From the NCBI RefSeq assembly GCF_014192335.1, contig NZ_JACHXU010000016.1:124001-188000 (forward strand): a DNA stretch of 64,000 nt. Reading direction: 5' to 3'. This document shows positions 15,667 to 25,761 of the stretch, one piece after another. The translations under genes were made by a program, and so were the position numbers. The stretch's first letter is position 1; each line of letters begins with the position of its first letter. The notes beneath the pieces were generated by a model. It did not search any database. It was not told the origin of the DNA and worked only from the letters and a program-made list of their open reading frames with translations. The DNA is from Aporhodopirellula rubra (GTDB lineage Bacteria; Planctomycetota; Planctomycetia; Pirellulales; Pirellulaceae).

Positions 15667-18558
15667 ATGCCCACCTCCCGCCCTCACCAACGGTGGCTGT
15701 TCACGTGCGTTCTCGCGTTAACGTGGACACCCAATCCCGCCTTCACAAAAGAACCCGCCGACTCGGTAGCGTTCTTCGAAAACCGCATTCGTCCCGTTCT
15801 CGTTGAGCACTGTTACGAATGCCACGCTGCCGATGCCGACGAAATCGGCGGCTCTCTTCTGCTGGACTCATCCGACGCGATGCTCGTCGGAGGTGACAGC
15901 GGTCCGGCAATCAAACCTGGTGAAACCGACGCCAGTCCCTTGGTCCTGGCGATTCGATACGAGACATCGGAAATGCCACCCAAAGGCAAACTTCCTGATG
16001 AGGTGATCCGCGATTTCGAAGACTGGATCGCCGCCGGTGCGACTGACCCTCGCGATCACACGTCCACCGAGATGATCCGTCGCGACCACATCGACATGGA
16101 ACAAGGACGTCAATTTTGGGCGTTCCAACCTCTCGATTACACCGAACCCACCGGCGAATCCTATGAAGGGTCTCGAGGTGCGATCGATCAGTTCATCGGT
16201 CAACGGCTACTCGAGTCGGGCATCCAACCGAACCCTCAATCCTCCAACGAGATTCGGTTGCGACGACTCTCGTTTGATTTAACCGGACTGCCACCGTCGA
16301 TCGAACTGCAACAACGATGGGCCGCCGACCCTTCGTGGCAACATTGGAAACGCATCGTCGACGAGATGCTCGAATCGCCCGGTTTCGCTGAACAATGGGC
16401 ACGACATTGGATGGACGTTGCCCGATACGCCGACAGCAACGGCAGTGACTTCAACGCGACGTTCCACGAAGCATGGCGCTACCGCGATTATCTCGTCCGA
16501 TCGATCGCCTCGGACCAACCGTTCGATCAAATGATTCGACAACAAATCGCCGGTGACCAACTGCCCTACGAATCCGATGCGGAGCGACACGATAACGTCG
16601 TCGCGACCACCTTCTTGATGCTGGGCACCAAGATGCTCAGTGAACGCGACAAGACGAAACTCGAACTCGATGTGGTTGACGAACAAATCGACACCATCGG
16701 CCGAGCCTTTCTCGGTCTGACCCTGGGTTGCGCACGTTGTCACGATCACAAGTTCGATCCCGTGCCAACGTCAGACTACTACTCACTAGCCGGTATATTC
16801 AAGAGCACGGTGACCTTAAAAGGTGAGAGCCAACGGTACGTCAGCACGTGGAACCGAGTGCCGTTACCGACCACGGAAGAACACCGCACCGCGGTGCGCG
16901 AACACGACATCGCCGTGCTAAATTTAAAATCAGAAATCGCGAAAGCGGAAAAGGCACTTGAAGAAGCCAAAGCGGGTAATCCTGACGATTTGCACGGCAT
17001 CGTGATCGACGACACGCAAGCCATCAAAACCGGCACTTGGAAAGAATCGACCTACACCAAAGGCTTCGTCGGGCAGGGTTACGTGCACGACAACAACACC
17101 GAAAAAGGAACATCCACCATTCGTTTTTCCGCGGAGTTGCCCGCCGATGGACCGTATGAAATCCGGGTCGCGTTCTCGGCCAACACCAATCGCGCGTCCA
17201 AGGTTCCCGTCACCATTGAAACTTCGAACGGCGTCAAAACGGCCACCATCAACCAACGCAAAACCGAGATCCCACCGTTTTGGACTTCGTTAGGCACGTT
17301 CGAATTCGAATCGGCATCGCCCGCCGCCGTCACACTTTCGAATCGAGACACCGACGGATACGTGATCGCCGACGCGGTGCAGTTTCTGTCCGTCGATGAT
17401 CTCCACAAAATCAACCATCCCGAAGACGCACCGGCTGAAAACAAAGAGCAAGCCGCAGCGGCCCGAGCCCGCATCGATGCTGCCCAACAAAACGTCGCTT
17501 CACTCAAAAAGGAACTTCAAGAACTCGCAAAAAACACACCCCCACCGCTACCGCAAGCGATGGCCCCCACGGACCGTCCGACGTCCAAAATCAGTGACAG
17601 CCCCGTGCACATTCGTGGTGAAGCCAAAAACCTCGGTGAGATCGTGCCGCGTGGTTTTTTGCAAGTGTGCAGCGGTGGTGAAGCGACAATCCCAAACCCT
17701 CGAGGAAGTGGGCGATTGGATTTGGCGGATTGGCTCACGGATCCGGATCACCCGCTGGTCTCTCGCGTATTCGTCAACCGCGTTTGGATGCACCTGATGG
17801 GCGAAGGACTCGTTCGGACGGTCGACAACTTTGGTGAACGTGGTGAGCGTCCGACTCACCCGGAATTGCTCGACTACCTCGCGACTGATTTCGTGCGCAA
17901 CGGATGGCATCTGAAACCGCTGATTCGTGAAATCGTCAATTCGGCCGCCTATCATCGATCGAGTGACTACAACGCGGAGGGCATGCAAGCCGACGCCGAG
18001 AACCGGTTGCTGTGGCGAATGCACCGACGTCGACTGCCCGCCGAGTCGATTCGCGACACCATGCTGTCGGCGGCAGGGATCCTCTCTCGCACTCCCATCT
18101 ACGATTCGATGAAATCGCACGGCGTGTTGGTTTCGGCCAACAACGGTAACAGCACGGCCGGAAAGATCACGGGCGTTGCCTCACCGTGTCGATCCATCTA
18201 TCTGCCCGTCGTACGCGGTTACGTGCCGCCGATGATGACCGCGCTCGATGCCGCGGATCCCGACCTGTTGGTTGGACGACGCCCGACCACCAACGTGCCC
18301 GGGCAAGCCCTCGTCTTAATCAACGCTCCCGAAATTAACGATTGGGCTCAGAAGACCGCCGATCGTGTGGTCGCCAGTACCGAAGGATTCGAGGCACGCT
18401 TGGACTTCGTTTATCAACTGTGCCTACAACGCTTGCCGTCGAAAGAGGACAAGCAATTGGCGGCAAGCTTCTTCTCCGACAATCAACAATCGCCCGATGC
18501 GTGGCAGCAGTGGGTCGCCGCTCTTTTCGCGGGAACCGAATTCCGTTTATTGGATTGA
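15667..18558 (+). CDS. PSCyt1/DUF1549/DUF1553 secreted protein with an inserted beta-sandwich domain
   Basis: A 963-residue planctomycete exported protein. It has a signal peptide (residues 9-26), then a cytochrome-like PSCyt1 domain with the haem motif CYECH and the distal segment [12 protein letters not shown], then DUF1549 (about 150-360, [12 protein letters not shown] ... [13 protein letters not shown]). A coiled-coil segment leads to a domain at about 445-575 ([15 protein letters not shown] ... [12 protein letters not shown]) that resembles golvesin/CBM-like sandwiches. DUF1553 follows ([19 protein letters not shown] ... [19 protein letters not shown]). The start at ATG 15667 places the signal peptide correctly. 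The next gene, DUF1501, follows after 5 bp, the standard pairing for these two families. Suspected, not proven, to act in polymer breakdown or electron transfer. Confidence 0.92.
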   Translation: MPTSRPHQRWLFTCVLALTWTPNPAFTKEPADSVAFFENRIRPVLVEHCYECHAADADEIGGSLLLDSSDAMLVGGDSGPAIKPGETDASPLVLAIRYETSEMPPKGKLPDEVIRDFEDWIAAGATDPRDHTSTEMIRRDHIDMEQGRQFWAFQPLDYTEPTGESYEGSRGAIDQFIGQRLLESGIQPNPQSSNEIRLRRLSFDLTGLPPSIELQQRWAADPSWQHWKRIVDEMLESPGFAEQWARHWMDVARYADSNGSDFNATFHEAWRYRDYLVRSIASDQPFDQMIRQQIAGDQLPYESDAERHDNVVATTFLMLGTKMLSERDKTKLELDVVDEQIDTIGRAFLGLTLGCARCHDHKFDPVPTSDYYSLAGIFKSTVTLKGESQRYVSTWNRVPLPTTEEHRTAVREHDIAVLNLKSEIAKAEKALEEAKAGNPDDLHGIVIDDTQAIKTGTWKESTYTKGFVGQGYVHDNNTEKGTSTIRFSAELPADGPYEIRVAFSANTNRASKVPVTIETSNGVKTATINQRKTEIPPFWTSLGTFEFESASPAAVTLSNRDTDGYVIADAVQFLSVDDLHKINHPEDAPAENKEQAAAARARIDAAQQNVASLKKELQELAKNTPPPLPQAMAPTDRPTSKISDSPVHIRGEAKNLGEIVPRGFLQVCSGGEATIPNPRGSGRLDLADWLTDPDHPLVSRVFVNRVWMHLMGEGLVRTVDNFGERGERPTHPELLDYLATDFVRNGWHLKPLIREIVNSAAYHRSSDYNAEGMQADAENRLLWRMHRRRLPAESIRDTMLSAAGILSRTPIYDSMKSHGVLVSANNGNSTAGKITGVASPCRSIYLPVVRGYVPPMMTALDAADPDLLVGRRPTTNVPGQALVLINAPEINDWAQKTADRVVASTEGFEARLDFVYQLCLQRLPSKEDKQLAASFFSDNQQSPDAWQQWVAALFAGTEFRLLD

Positions 18559-18563
18559 CTAAA

Positions 18564-20030
18564 ATGAACCAATACCAACGTCGAACGTTGTCCAACGAAA
18601 ACCGAAAACAGTCTGGCCCCTGGTTACCGACAAACCTGACCCGACGTGATTTTGGCGTCACCGGTTCGTTTGCGTTGGGTTCACTCGCGGTCTCAGGTTT
18701 TGTTCCGTGGACGACGGCAGAGGCGGCACCGCCATCGTCGTCCGATTCGGATTCGACGGGCGTGGTACGACCACTGCATGTACCACCACGTGCTCGACGC
18801 GTGATCTTCTTGTTCATGCATGGCGGGCCCAGCCATGTCGACACGTTCGACTACAAACCCTTGCTCGCTCGCGACGACGGCAAACCGCTGCCGTTTTCAC
18901 TTCCGCCGAACATCGACGCGGTCCCGAAACTACTCAACGGTCCTTGGAAGTTCTCGCAGCGTGGCGACTCCGGATTGTGGGTCAGCGACCTGCTGCCGCA
19001 CATGGCGGAAGAATCAGATTCGCTGTGTGTAATTCGCAGCATGCACACGAAAGGACAATCGCACGGACAAGCCGTCGGGATGGTGAACACGGGCAGCGAC
19101 AACTTGGTGCGACCGAGCGTCGGGGCCTGGGTGAGCTATGCGTTGGGCAGCGGCCACCCCGACCTTCCTGCGCACATTGCGATCGGTCCGGCGACGGCAC
19201 ACGGTGGCCCGCGGAACTACGGCGCCGCGTTCCTGCCCGCCATGCATCAAGCGACCGCGATCGGCAGCAACGGCAGGTTCGGAAGCGGGAAAATCCCCTA
19301 TCTCGATGCCCCCGGTGATCCGCGAGAAGCTCAACAACGCTTCGATTTGGTTCAACGAATGAATGAACTCCATCTCCACCGCAGCGGTCCGGATCGAGAG
19401 ATTGAGGGTGCGATTGAAGCAATGGATTTAGCGTCGAGGATGCGTGAGGCAGCCCCTGAGGTGTTCGATATGAGTCGCGAATCCGAAGCCACGCAGACGG
19501 CCTACGGTATCGACCAAAAAGCCACCAAGTCGTTCGGACAAAGCTGCCTCCTCGCGCGACGATTGGCCGAAGCGGGAGTGCGTTTCATCACCGTCAGCAG
19601 CGGCCAAGTTTGGGACCAACACAGCAATTTGGTAGCCGGACATAATAAGAATGCCCTTGCCACTGATCTGCCAATCGCAGCGTTAATGAACGACCTAAAA
19701 CAGCGTGGCATGTGGGACGACACGTTGATCGTCTGGGGAGGCGAGTTCGGCCGAACTCCCGTCGTCCAAGGTGCCAACGGACGTGATCACAATCCTCAAG
19801 GCTTCTCGATGGTGCTCGCCGGCGGCGCCGTCAAACCCGGTTTCGCGTACGGAGAAACCGACGACTACGGTTACTATTCGCTGCGTGATCGCGTTCACAT
19901 GCATGACTTACATGCCACGATTCTGCACACGCTAGGAATCGATCACGAACGACTCACCTATCGTTACGCGGGCCGTGACTTCCGACTCACCGACGTACAC
20001 GGACGCGTTGTCGAAGAGATTCTCACTTAA
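18564..20030 (+). CDS. DUF1501 protein, Tat-exported
   Basis: A 488-residue protein of the DUF1501 family, a sulfatase/phosphatase-fold relative. A twin-arginine signal is clear ([20 protein letters not shown], residues 26-45). The body contains [22 protein letters not shown] at the position of the metal-binding first strand, [18 protein letters not shown], the [13 protein letters not shown] region, and the C-terminal WGGEFGRTP and [10 protein letters not shown] motifs that carry further metal ligands. The start at ATG 18564 follows the DUF1549/1553 stop by 5 bp, so the pair is one operon. It presumably folds with a metal cofactor in the cytoplasm before export, which is why the Tat route is used. 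Confidence 0.93.
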   Translation: MNQYQRRTLSNENRKQSGPWLPTNLTRRDFGVTGSFALGSLAVSGFVPWTTAEAAPPSSSDSDSTGVVRPLHVPPRARRVIFLFMHGGPSHVDTFDYKPLLARDDGKPLPFSLPPNIDAVPKLLNGPWKFSQRGDSGLWVSDLLPHMAEESDSLCVIRSMHTKGQSHGQAVGMVNTGSDNLVRPSVGAWVSYALGSGHPDLPAHIAIGPATAHGGPRNYGAAFLPAMHQATAIGSNGRFGSGKIPYLDAPGDPREAQQRFDLVQRMNELHLHRSGPDREIEGAIEAMDLASRMREAAPEVFDMSRESEATQTAYGIDQKATKSFGQSCLLARRLAEAGVRFITVSSGQVWDQHSNLVAGHNKNALATDLPIAALMNDLKQRGMWDDTLIVWGGEFGRTPVVQGANGRDHNPQGFSMVLAGGAVKPGFAYGETDDYGYYSLRDRVHMHDLHATILHTLGIDHERLTYRYAGRDFRLTDVHGRVVEEILT

Positions 20031-20080
20031 CATCATCGTCACCACAGCAGACTCCCTCGGTGTCAACGAACCAAACGGCG

Positions 20081-21463
20081 TTACGCGTCCGATTCGGATT
20101 CAGTCGCCAACTGCGCCGCGCGTCGTTTCTGCAATCGTCCCAATCGCCAAGCGACAACGCCCCAAATCGCCGTGATCGGCAACGCCCATACGTTCATCGC
20201 CGTGATACTAACGCCGAGTTGTCTCGCGAAGCCAAACAGTTGTCCCGATGCGGCGTCACCACCTCGCAGGACGACCGTATCGATGAAACTCTTCGACTTG
20301 TATTTGTCTTCGCGACTAACCACGGTAAACAAAACCTCGCGTGCCGGGACGGTGATTCCATAACCGCCCGCCCGCGTCGCAATCATGGTGACCACCAACG
20401 TCGACAACATCGGATTCAATGCGAGCGAAAGGAAGCCTGCGAAGTACACGACCGGCAAGATCACTAACGCCACGCTGACTCCGAACCGCCGCAGGATCAC
20501 ACTGGACAACAACGCTTGGATCGCGAGCGTCAGCAATTGTGTTCCAAGATCCAAATAGGCAAACAGTTGCGTGCGTGCCTCTTTCGTTTCTATCTCAGCG
20601 GCGACAATCTCGGCCTGCTGGAAATACAGCTGCGTTCCGCAAAACTGCACCAACACCAGGAACACGCAAATCATGCCCAGATAAGGCGATCGCGCGACGT
20701 GAGTGATTCCCGACAAAACGCCGCCGCCAGTCGGGCTTTGCGACACGTTCGAAGTGAACTCCGTATCGCTCAAGATTGACGTGGACTGCTTTTCTAATCG
20801 CCATGCACACCACAATCCGGCTTCGATCACGACGACCGGCAGCAACAACAGCACGTCCGTCGAAAGCTGCGTGGCGACTTGGCTGGTGATCAAGGAACCC
20901 GTGATCGCACCGGCCGTCCCACCCGCGGCGATCAAGCCAAAGAGACGCTTCCCTTGACTGCTGGTAAACAGATCCGCCAAGACGCTCCAGAACACACTGG
21001 TCGCGAACAAAGCGAATACGTTCACCCAAACAAAGAACGTCCGCGCGGTCCAAGTTCGCACAAACTCCGAATCCAACTGCATCAAAACGAAGAACGCGAC
21101 AAGGCATCCCGCGAAAAAGTGATACACCACTCGGACCAACCACCGACGAGGCAACCTCGCGACGAGCGATGAGTACAACGGAACGGCGGCCAACATGACG
21201 AGAAACGTCGCCAGCATCAGCCCCTGCAACTGCTGTGTTCCGCCGATACTGCCCATCGTCTCACGCACCGGCCGGATGATCATGTACCCGAGCAGAATGA
21301 AGAAAAACCACGCCGTTGCCCAAACGACTGCCTTGCGTTCATGCGGTTCCACCCGCGACCACCACCGTAGTTTCGTCAGTTCGGACGATTTCGCTGCGTC
21401 GGAATTCGGTATCAACGTTCGTTTCCGCGAAAAGTGAAATGATGCGTCGCCAACATAACGCAT
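20081..21463 (-). CDS. ATP/ADP translocase-like (NTT/MFS) membrane transporter
   Basis: A 460-residue carrier with about twelve hydrophobic segments. The first ones carry YMIIRPVRETMGSIGG, which resembles the conserved loop of Npt1/Npt2-type nucleotide transporters, and the middle has FWSVLADLFTSSQGKRLFGLIAAGGTAGAI, also characteristic of that family. The second half includes VPAREVLFTVVSREDKYKSKSFIDTVV, another hallmark block. Members in free-living bacteria are annotated as MFS-like, and their substrates are mostly unknown, so nucleotide exchange should not be assumed. The gene ends 50 bp from the DUF1501 stop, converging on it. The start is uncertain; the N-terminal 40 residues are soluble. 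Confidence 0.82.
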   Translation of the reverse strand: MRYVGDASFHFSRKRTLIPNSDAAKSSELTKLRWWSRVEPHERKAVVWATAWFFFILLGYMIIRPVRETMGSIGGTQQLQGLMLATFLVMLAAVPLYSSLVARLPRRWLVRVVYHFFAGCLVAFFVLMQLDSEFVRTWTARTFFVWVNVFALFATSVFWSVLADLFTSSQGKRLFGLIAAGGTAGAITGSLITSQVATQLSTDVLLLLPVVVIEAGLWCAWRLEKQSTSILSDTEFTSNVSQSPTGGGVLSGITHVARSPYLGMICVFLVLVQFCGTQLYFQQAEIVAAEIETKEARTQLFAYLDLGTQLLTLAIQALLSSVILRRFGVSVALVILPVVYFAGFLSLALNPMLSTLVVTMIATRAGGYGITVPAREVLFTVVSREDKYKSKSFIDTVVLRGGDAASGQLFGFARQLGVSITAMNVWALPITAIWGVVAWRLGRLQKRRAAQLATESESDA

Positions 21464-21664
21464 ACCTCATTTCATGCGTGATACCCGGGAACTCGCGATT
21501 CGTTCGTAACAGAACCTCGGCCCACGCATGGCCCTGACTACCAATCACTCCAACACCCAAATAGAATCCACAGACCAAAAACGGCCCAATGCGACACCTC
21601 ACCGTTTGATTGCGTCTCGTCGCCAATCTGCAGCCGGATCCTCTTGTTCCTTAACGAGCCAAGA

Positions 21665-22477
21665 ATGAACCTCATGTCGTTTACGAAACTTCACTCACTC
21701 GCGTTTGCCATCCTGATCGTCAGTTCCGGGGCGAGCATGAACGTCGTCACCGCGAACGAAGTTGATCCCAAACAAAAGGCGTGGTACGAGAAGTACAAAT
21801 CGCAAGAAAACATCCCGCAACCCGAGGAAATGGTACTCAACACCGATCCGGAACCGGCGTTGGAGGAAGGGTTCGAAGACATGTTCAACGGAACTGACTT
21901 GAGCGGTTGGACGCCACGTGGCGGCACTTGTTCTTTCGAGGCGGTCGATGGTGAGATCGTCGGAACATGTGTTCCCGGCTCCAAGAGCACCTACCTGAGC
22001 ACTGATAACAACGATTACACCGACTTCATCTTCACCTGCGAAATGAAATGGGAAGTCGATGGAAACTCTGGAGTGATGTTCCGGGCAAAATCCAAACCGG
22101 GTGCGAAAGGTGAAACGGTCTACGGCCCACAAGCGGAAATGGAAGGCATCACCGGCGACCGGTATTGGTCCGGCGGAATCTACGGCCAAAGCTGTGGCGG
22201 ATACTTCTATCCCCTGTGGCTAAAGGAACACGAGGCGGCCCGGCAAGCACTCGACCGAAGCGGTTGGAACCGATTGACGATCCGGGCCAAAGGCAATGTC
22301 GTCCAAACATGGATCAACGGTGTGCCGGCGGCACATTGGGTCGACAACGGGACCTACCCGAGCGGCTTCTTCAGCCTGCAAGTCCACCAAGGCCGCAAAG
22401 GCAAAGTCCGGTTCAAGAACGTCCGCGTGAAAGAACTCACCGCGCAGGACGCGGACGCGGAGAAAACAGGCGAGTAG
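21665..22477 (+). CDS. Secreted DUF1080 (3-keto-disaccharide hydrolase family) protein
   Basis: A 270-residue exported protein. Signal peptide (residues 7-25, MSFTKLHSLAFAILIV region), a short linker containing KYKSQENIPQPEE, then one DUF1080 domain: FEDMFNGTDLSGWTPRGG at its start, STDNNDYTDFIFTCEMKW, GNSGVMFRAK, YGPQAEMEG, and a closing HQGRKGKVRFKNVRVKEL. The family is a concanavalin-like sandwich, and some members hydrolyse 3-keto sugars or bind glycans. I chose ATG 21665 because the frame upstream (TTG 21644) adds residues before the signal. No neighbour on the same strand suggests an operon. Confidence 0.9.
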   Translation: MNLMSFTKLHSLAFAILIVSSGASMNVVTANEVDPKQKAWYEKYKSQENIPQPEEMVLNTDPEPALEEGFEDMFNGTDLSGWTPRGGTCSFEAVDGEIVGTCVPGSKSTYLSTDNNDYTDFIFTCEMKWEVDGNSGVMFRAKSKPGAKGETVYGPQAEMEGITGDRYWSGGIYGQSCGGYFYPLWLKEHEAARQALDRSGWNRLTIRAKGNVVQTWINGVPAAHWVDNGTYPSGFFSLQVHQGRKGKVRFKNVRVKELTAQDADAEKTGE

Positions 22478-22713
22478 TCATTCGCCAAACGATCGCCCGC
22501 CTCTGACAACGTCAAGGCGGTGACGGCCTGCAGGCTCGGCAGGCTTGAATCGCGACTCCCGCCGAGCGAGTTTCTCGGACAAACGCGTCACCTCCAAATG
22601 CCGCCGTGGTCGAGAGCATTTCAAATAATGACGTAGGTTTGCAAAAGCAGCTGCGTACGCCAGAACATAGTCCATCGTCGGGCGACGGCGGCTACAACAA
22701 AAATGAAATTGCT

Positions 22714-24741
22714 CTAAGACAACCTGCGAGTGTAGAGCCACCATTCGACCAACAGGACGACGAGGGCGAGCAAGAGAAGCGGTCGCCAGTATTCACGGCG
22801 GGTTTGGATTCCGGCATCGACGGCGGCGACCGTTTCATAACCGAGCTCAACGTCAGGCTTGGTCGACAAACGACTCTCTTGAACATCAAAGAGATTGATT
22901 GCGAAACGATCGACCACGTTGCCAACACCGGCCGCAGATTCACCGGTTGTTTTGCGGACGAGTTGATAATTGCCGGGCGAACTTGTTTGCACGACATCAA
23001 CACTTCCCCCCTCGGCGACGGTGATCTCGTCGAGCGGTGTATCTGTATCTTCTTCTCCCGTCCGTACTAGAGAGACCGTGCGGACCGCGCTCTCGAGTCG
23101 GACGGGGACGGTTTCACCCGGTTGATAAGAGGGTGCGGCCGATGAGGAGGCGGCACCGGCGAGATGCCTAAGAACGTTCAGCAAAAACACCGGCCATGAC
23201 CGCTCGGCGTACCAGTTCGTGTTCGCCTGTGTCTCGCCTTCATCGTTCTGACTGACCAACTCGAAACCGAGCACGAGGTCCCGGTAGCCGCCGCGGGGTG
23301 CGATCGCCAACGCCGCACCGAGATCCGATTCGATCAAGGTGGATGTGCCTTCGGGGCCATCCATACCGCGGCCAGAAAAAATCAGCAACGAATACATCTC
23401 GAGATAGCGCAGAATCGGATGCGTGCGATCGATGTCGATCAACGTGAGACTGCCTGGCGGCGAGGTCCATTCCCACTCGTCGCTCGGCAATTCACCGATC
23501 GTGAACGTGTTCGTCGCGGGAAGCTTCTTCGGTCGACAGCGGTCAAAGATGATCAGATCGTCGTCACCGGCGGCCGCACGTTTGGCAAACGCTTCGGTCT
23601 CGAGAAACTCCGGCGCAACGAATTCGCATACCGCGATACGGTTGGCTTTCTCCGTTGTCAGCCCCAACTCGAGTGGACGGTTGCCTTCGGTTACCACCAA
23701 CACCGAAACCAAACCCGATGGCGTCAGGGCGGCGTAGGCGGTGTTATCCAAGGACAGATCATCTTTGATGTCCAGCGAAAACCGCATTCGCACCGCATCG
23801 GCGGCTTCCACCGCGAACGACAACCCCGATTGATCACCCGGGTCGAGAGACACCGAGGCGGCATCCACGAGCCGTCCTTCGAGGAACAAAGAGGCTTCCG
23901 CCGTCGCCGGTTCGTCGCCGCTGTTGACGACCGTCGCAAAGGCTTCAATTTTGGTCGGATCCTGCAAATCTCGGTTGGCCGAGAAGGAGGCAATCGCGAG
24001 GTTCTTGGTTTGCGGGGCACCGATCGCGTGGTAGACGGGTTTCAGATTTCCGAGTTTGAATTCGGTCACACTTTGAAAACCGCCGTCGCTGTAGAGCAGC
24101 AACTCCGCGGGCAACGCATCGGCAACCTGCACGTCACCGATGTCTGCGATTTCCGATGTACGTCGCGGGTTAGCCAGTCCATCGGCGGCACGCAGCGCGC
24201 CGAGAATATCAGTGGGACGGTTGGTCACTTCGCATCGTCCCAGCGCGTCGCGCAGACGCGAGCGATCCGAAGTAAACGCCTGCATGACTTCCGCACGATC
24301 ACTGAACGTGATCAACATCGCGGTCTCGTCATCGTGCATCGTGTTGATACGTTCGCTGATCAACTTTTTAGCGCGGTCAAATCGCGTCGTTGGATCCGGT
24401 GTAGCCGAATCGGCGGCCGGTGCCTGCATACTCGCCGACGTATCGAGCAAGAAAACGAGCCGTCCCAGAGAACTGGTGTCCTCGCGAACGCCGGGCCGAA
24501 ACAACGCAAACGCCGCCAGCAAAACAGCGAGCAATTGCAGGAACAACAGGATGCTATTTCGGAGCCGCTGCAGCAGACTGTTCACGTGCAAGTCTTCGAT
24601 CGTTCGCGACCACAGGTAAGTGCTCGGCACCTCGACGGGTTCCCGACGCAACTTCAAAAAGTACAGCAGCACGATGCCGACCGGGACCGCAACCAGAGCC
24701 ACCCATGGCCAAATGCCTGTCAACGCGGGGATCAAACTCAT
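22714..24741 (-). CDS. BatA/von Willebrand factor A membrane protein
   Basis: A 675-residue membrane protein. Two N-terminal membrane helices (about residues 10-28 and 62-82) flank the BatA signature LKLRREPVEVPSTYLW, followed by a VWA domain opening RLVFLLDTSASM with the metal-binding DxSxS site. A long periplasmic region of about 400 residues then leads to a last membrane helix (RPLLLLALVVLLVEWWLY), so the protein is anchored at both ends. Such proteins work with MoxR-type AAA ATPases and DUF58 proteins. Its ATG overlaps the stop of the DUF58 gene as ATGA, so the two are coupled. The MoxR partner is not in the window. Confidence 0.9.
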   Translation of the reverse strand: MSLIPALTGIWPWVALVAVPVGIVLLYFLKLRREPVEVPSTYLWSRTIEDLHVNSLLQRLRNSILLFLQLLAVLLAAFALFRPGVREDTSSLGRLVFLLDTSASMQAPAADSATPDPTTRFDRAKKLISERINTMHDDETAMLITFSDRAEVMQAFTSDRSRLRDALGRCEVTNRPTDILGALRAADGLANPRRTSEIADIGDVQVADALPAELLLYSDGGFQSVTEFKLGNLKPVYHAIGAPQTKNLAIASFSANRDLQDPTKIEAFATVVNSGDEPATAEASLFLEGRLVDAASVSLDPGDQSGLSFAVEAADAVRMRFSLDIKDDLSLDNTAYAALTPSGLVSVLVVTEGNRPLELGLTTEKANRIAVCEFVAPEFLETEAFAKRAAAGDDDLIIFDRCRPKKLPATNTFTIGELPSDEWEWTSPPGSLTLIDIDRTHPILRYLEMYSLLIFSGRGMDGPEGTSTLIESDLGAALAIAPRGGYRDLVLGFELVSQNDEGETQANTNWYAERSWPVFLLNVLRHLAGAASSSAAPSYQPGETVPVRLESAVRTVSLVRTGEEDTDTPLDEITVAEGGSVDVVQTSSPGNYQLVRKTTGESAAGVGNVVDRFAINLFDVQESRLSTKPDVELGYETVAAVDAGIQTRREYWRPLLLLALVVLLVEWWLYTRRLS

Positions 24742-25691
24742 CGGACCACTCCCCGCGATCGCAGATACTTCGTCATCACGGTTTCGATCGGCGTGTCCGT
24801 CGGGACCAAGACATGCATCACCGATCGTTGAGCACAGTACTGACGTGCCTGATGCAAGAACGCTTTCAGGGTTTCCTGATAACGATCGATCACGTGTTGG
24901 TTCACGGTGATTTCAGCCGCGTCGCCGTCTTCGACATCGATCAACCGACGGTCACCCCTTAGTGGCGGGTCGAGTTCCTCCTGCGAAAGAACATGCAACA
25001 CAAAGACATCCATTTGGCGACCGATCAACATCCGCAGCGCTGACTCGTAACCGGCTTTGTCCATCAAATCGGTGATCAACACCACAACCCCCGTCGACGT
25101 TCCACGCAGAACAAAATCCTTGACCCCATCGTGCAACGACACGTTGGCGTCGACGTCCTGGTTCGGCGCCGCGTCGAGACCGTCGAGGTACTTCAGCAGT
25201 TTCCAAAGGGCCGCGCGAGATCGGACGACCGGTGCCGATCGTCCCGCTGGCCCCAAAGCCTGAACACTAACCCGATCGCCACGACAGAGTCCGACGTAGC
25301 CCAACGCGGCGGCGAGCTGTTTGGCGACGCGGAGTTTATTGGGTGTGCCAAAGTTCATTGACGCACTCGTGTCGATCAACGCATAGAAGTGCAGATCTTC
25401 CTCTTCCTGAAACAACTTCAAAAACAACTGATCCAATCTCGCGTAGAGATTCCAATCGATGAGCCGAAGGTCATCACCGGGGACGTAGTTCCGAAAGTCA
25501 GCGAACTCGACGCTCTGGCCTTTTCGACGGCTGATCCGCTCCCCTTTCATTCGCCCGCGAAAAATCTTGCGTGACACCAACTCGAGCCGCTCGAGTCGCT
25601 GCAGCAACGCGGGCGTAAGCAGCGGACCGCTGTCGTTCGATGCAACGGACGTGGCAGACGGATCAGCAGCGGCGGGGGTGACGTTAGACAT
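24738..25691 (-). CDS. DUF58 domain protein (MoxR-associated)
   Basis: A 317-residue soluble protein with the DUF58 core: SRKIFRGRMKGERISRRKGQ, then FADFRNYVPGDDLRLIDWNLYAR, which is the signature block of the family, followed by a VWA-like fold opening FYALIDTSASMNFG and a later VVLITDLMDKAGYE. DUF58 proteins pair with MoxR ATPases and membrane VWA proteins in a chaperone-like system, probably for assembling exported or metal-containing proteins. The stop lies inside the start of the BatA-type gene downstream (ATGA). The ThiF-like gene lies upstream on the same strand with a 70-bp gap, and may be in the same transcript. Confidence 0.93.
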   Translation of the reverse strand: MSNVTPAAADPSATSVASNDSGPLLTPALLQRLERLELVSRKIFRGRMKGERISRRKGQSVEFADFRNYVPGDDLRLIDWNLYARLDQLFLKLFQEEEDLHFYALIDTSASMNFGTPNKLRVAKQLAAALGYVGLCRGDRVSVQALGPAGRSAPVVRSRAALWKLLKYLDGLDAAPNQDVDANVSLHDGVKDFVLRGTSTGVVVLITDLMDKAGYESALRMLIGRQMDVFVLHVLSQEELDPPLRGDRRLIDVEDGDAAEITVNQHVIDRYQETLKAFLHQARQYCAQRSVMHVLVPTDTPIETVMTKYLRSRGVVR

Positions 25692-25761
25692 GCCGATAGC
25701 TTAGCGGATATTGTGCGTGTCGGTTGAATCGGGAACGCGCCGTCGCATCCCCAAAAAGCAT

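Noticed and set aside
23419-24831. 470-residue plus-strand open frame
   Set aside because: It is antisense to the BatA-type gene, has no domain, no ribosome-binding site, and an Arg/Gln-rich make-up typical of the reverse of a high-GC gene.
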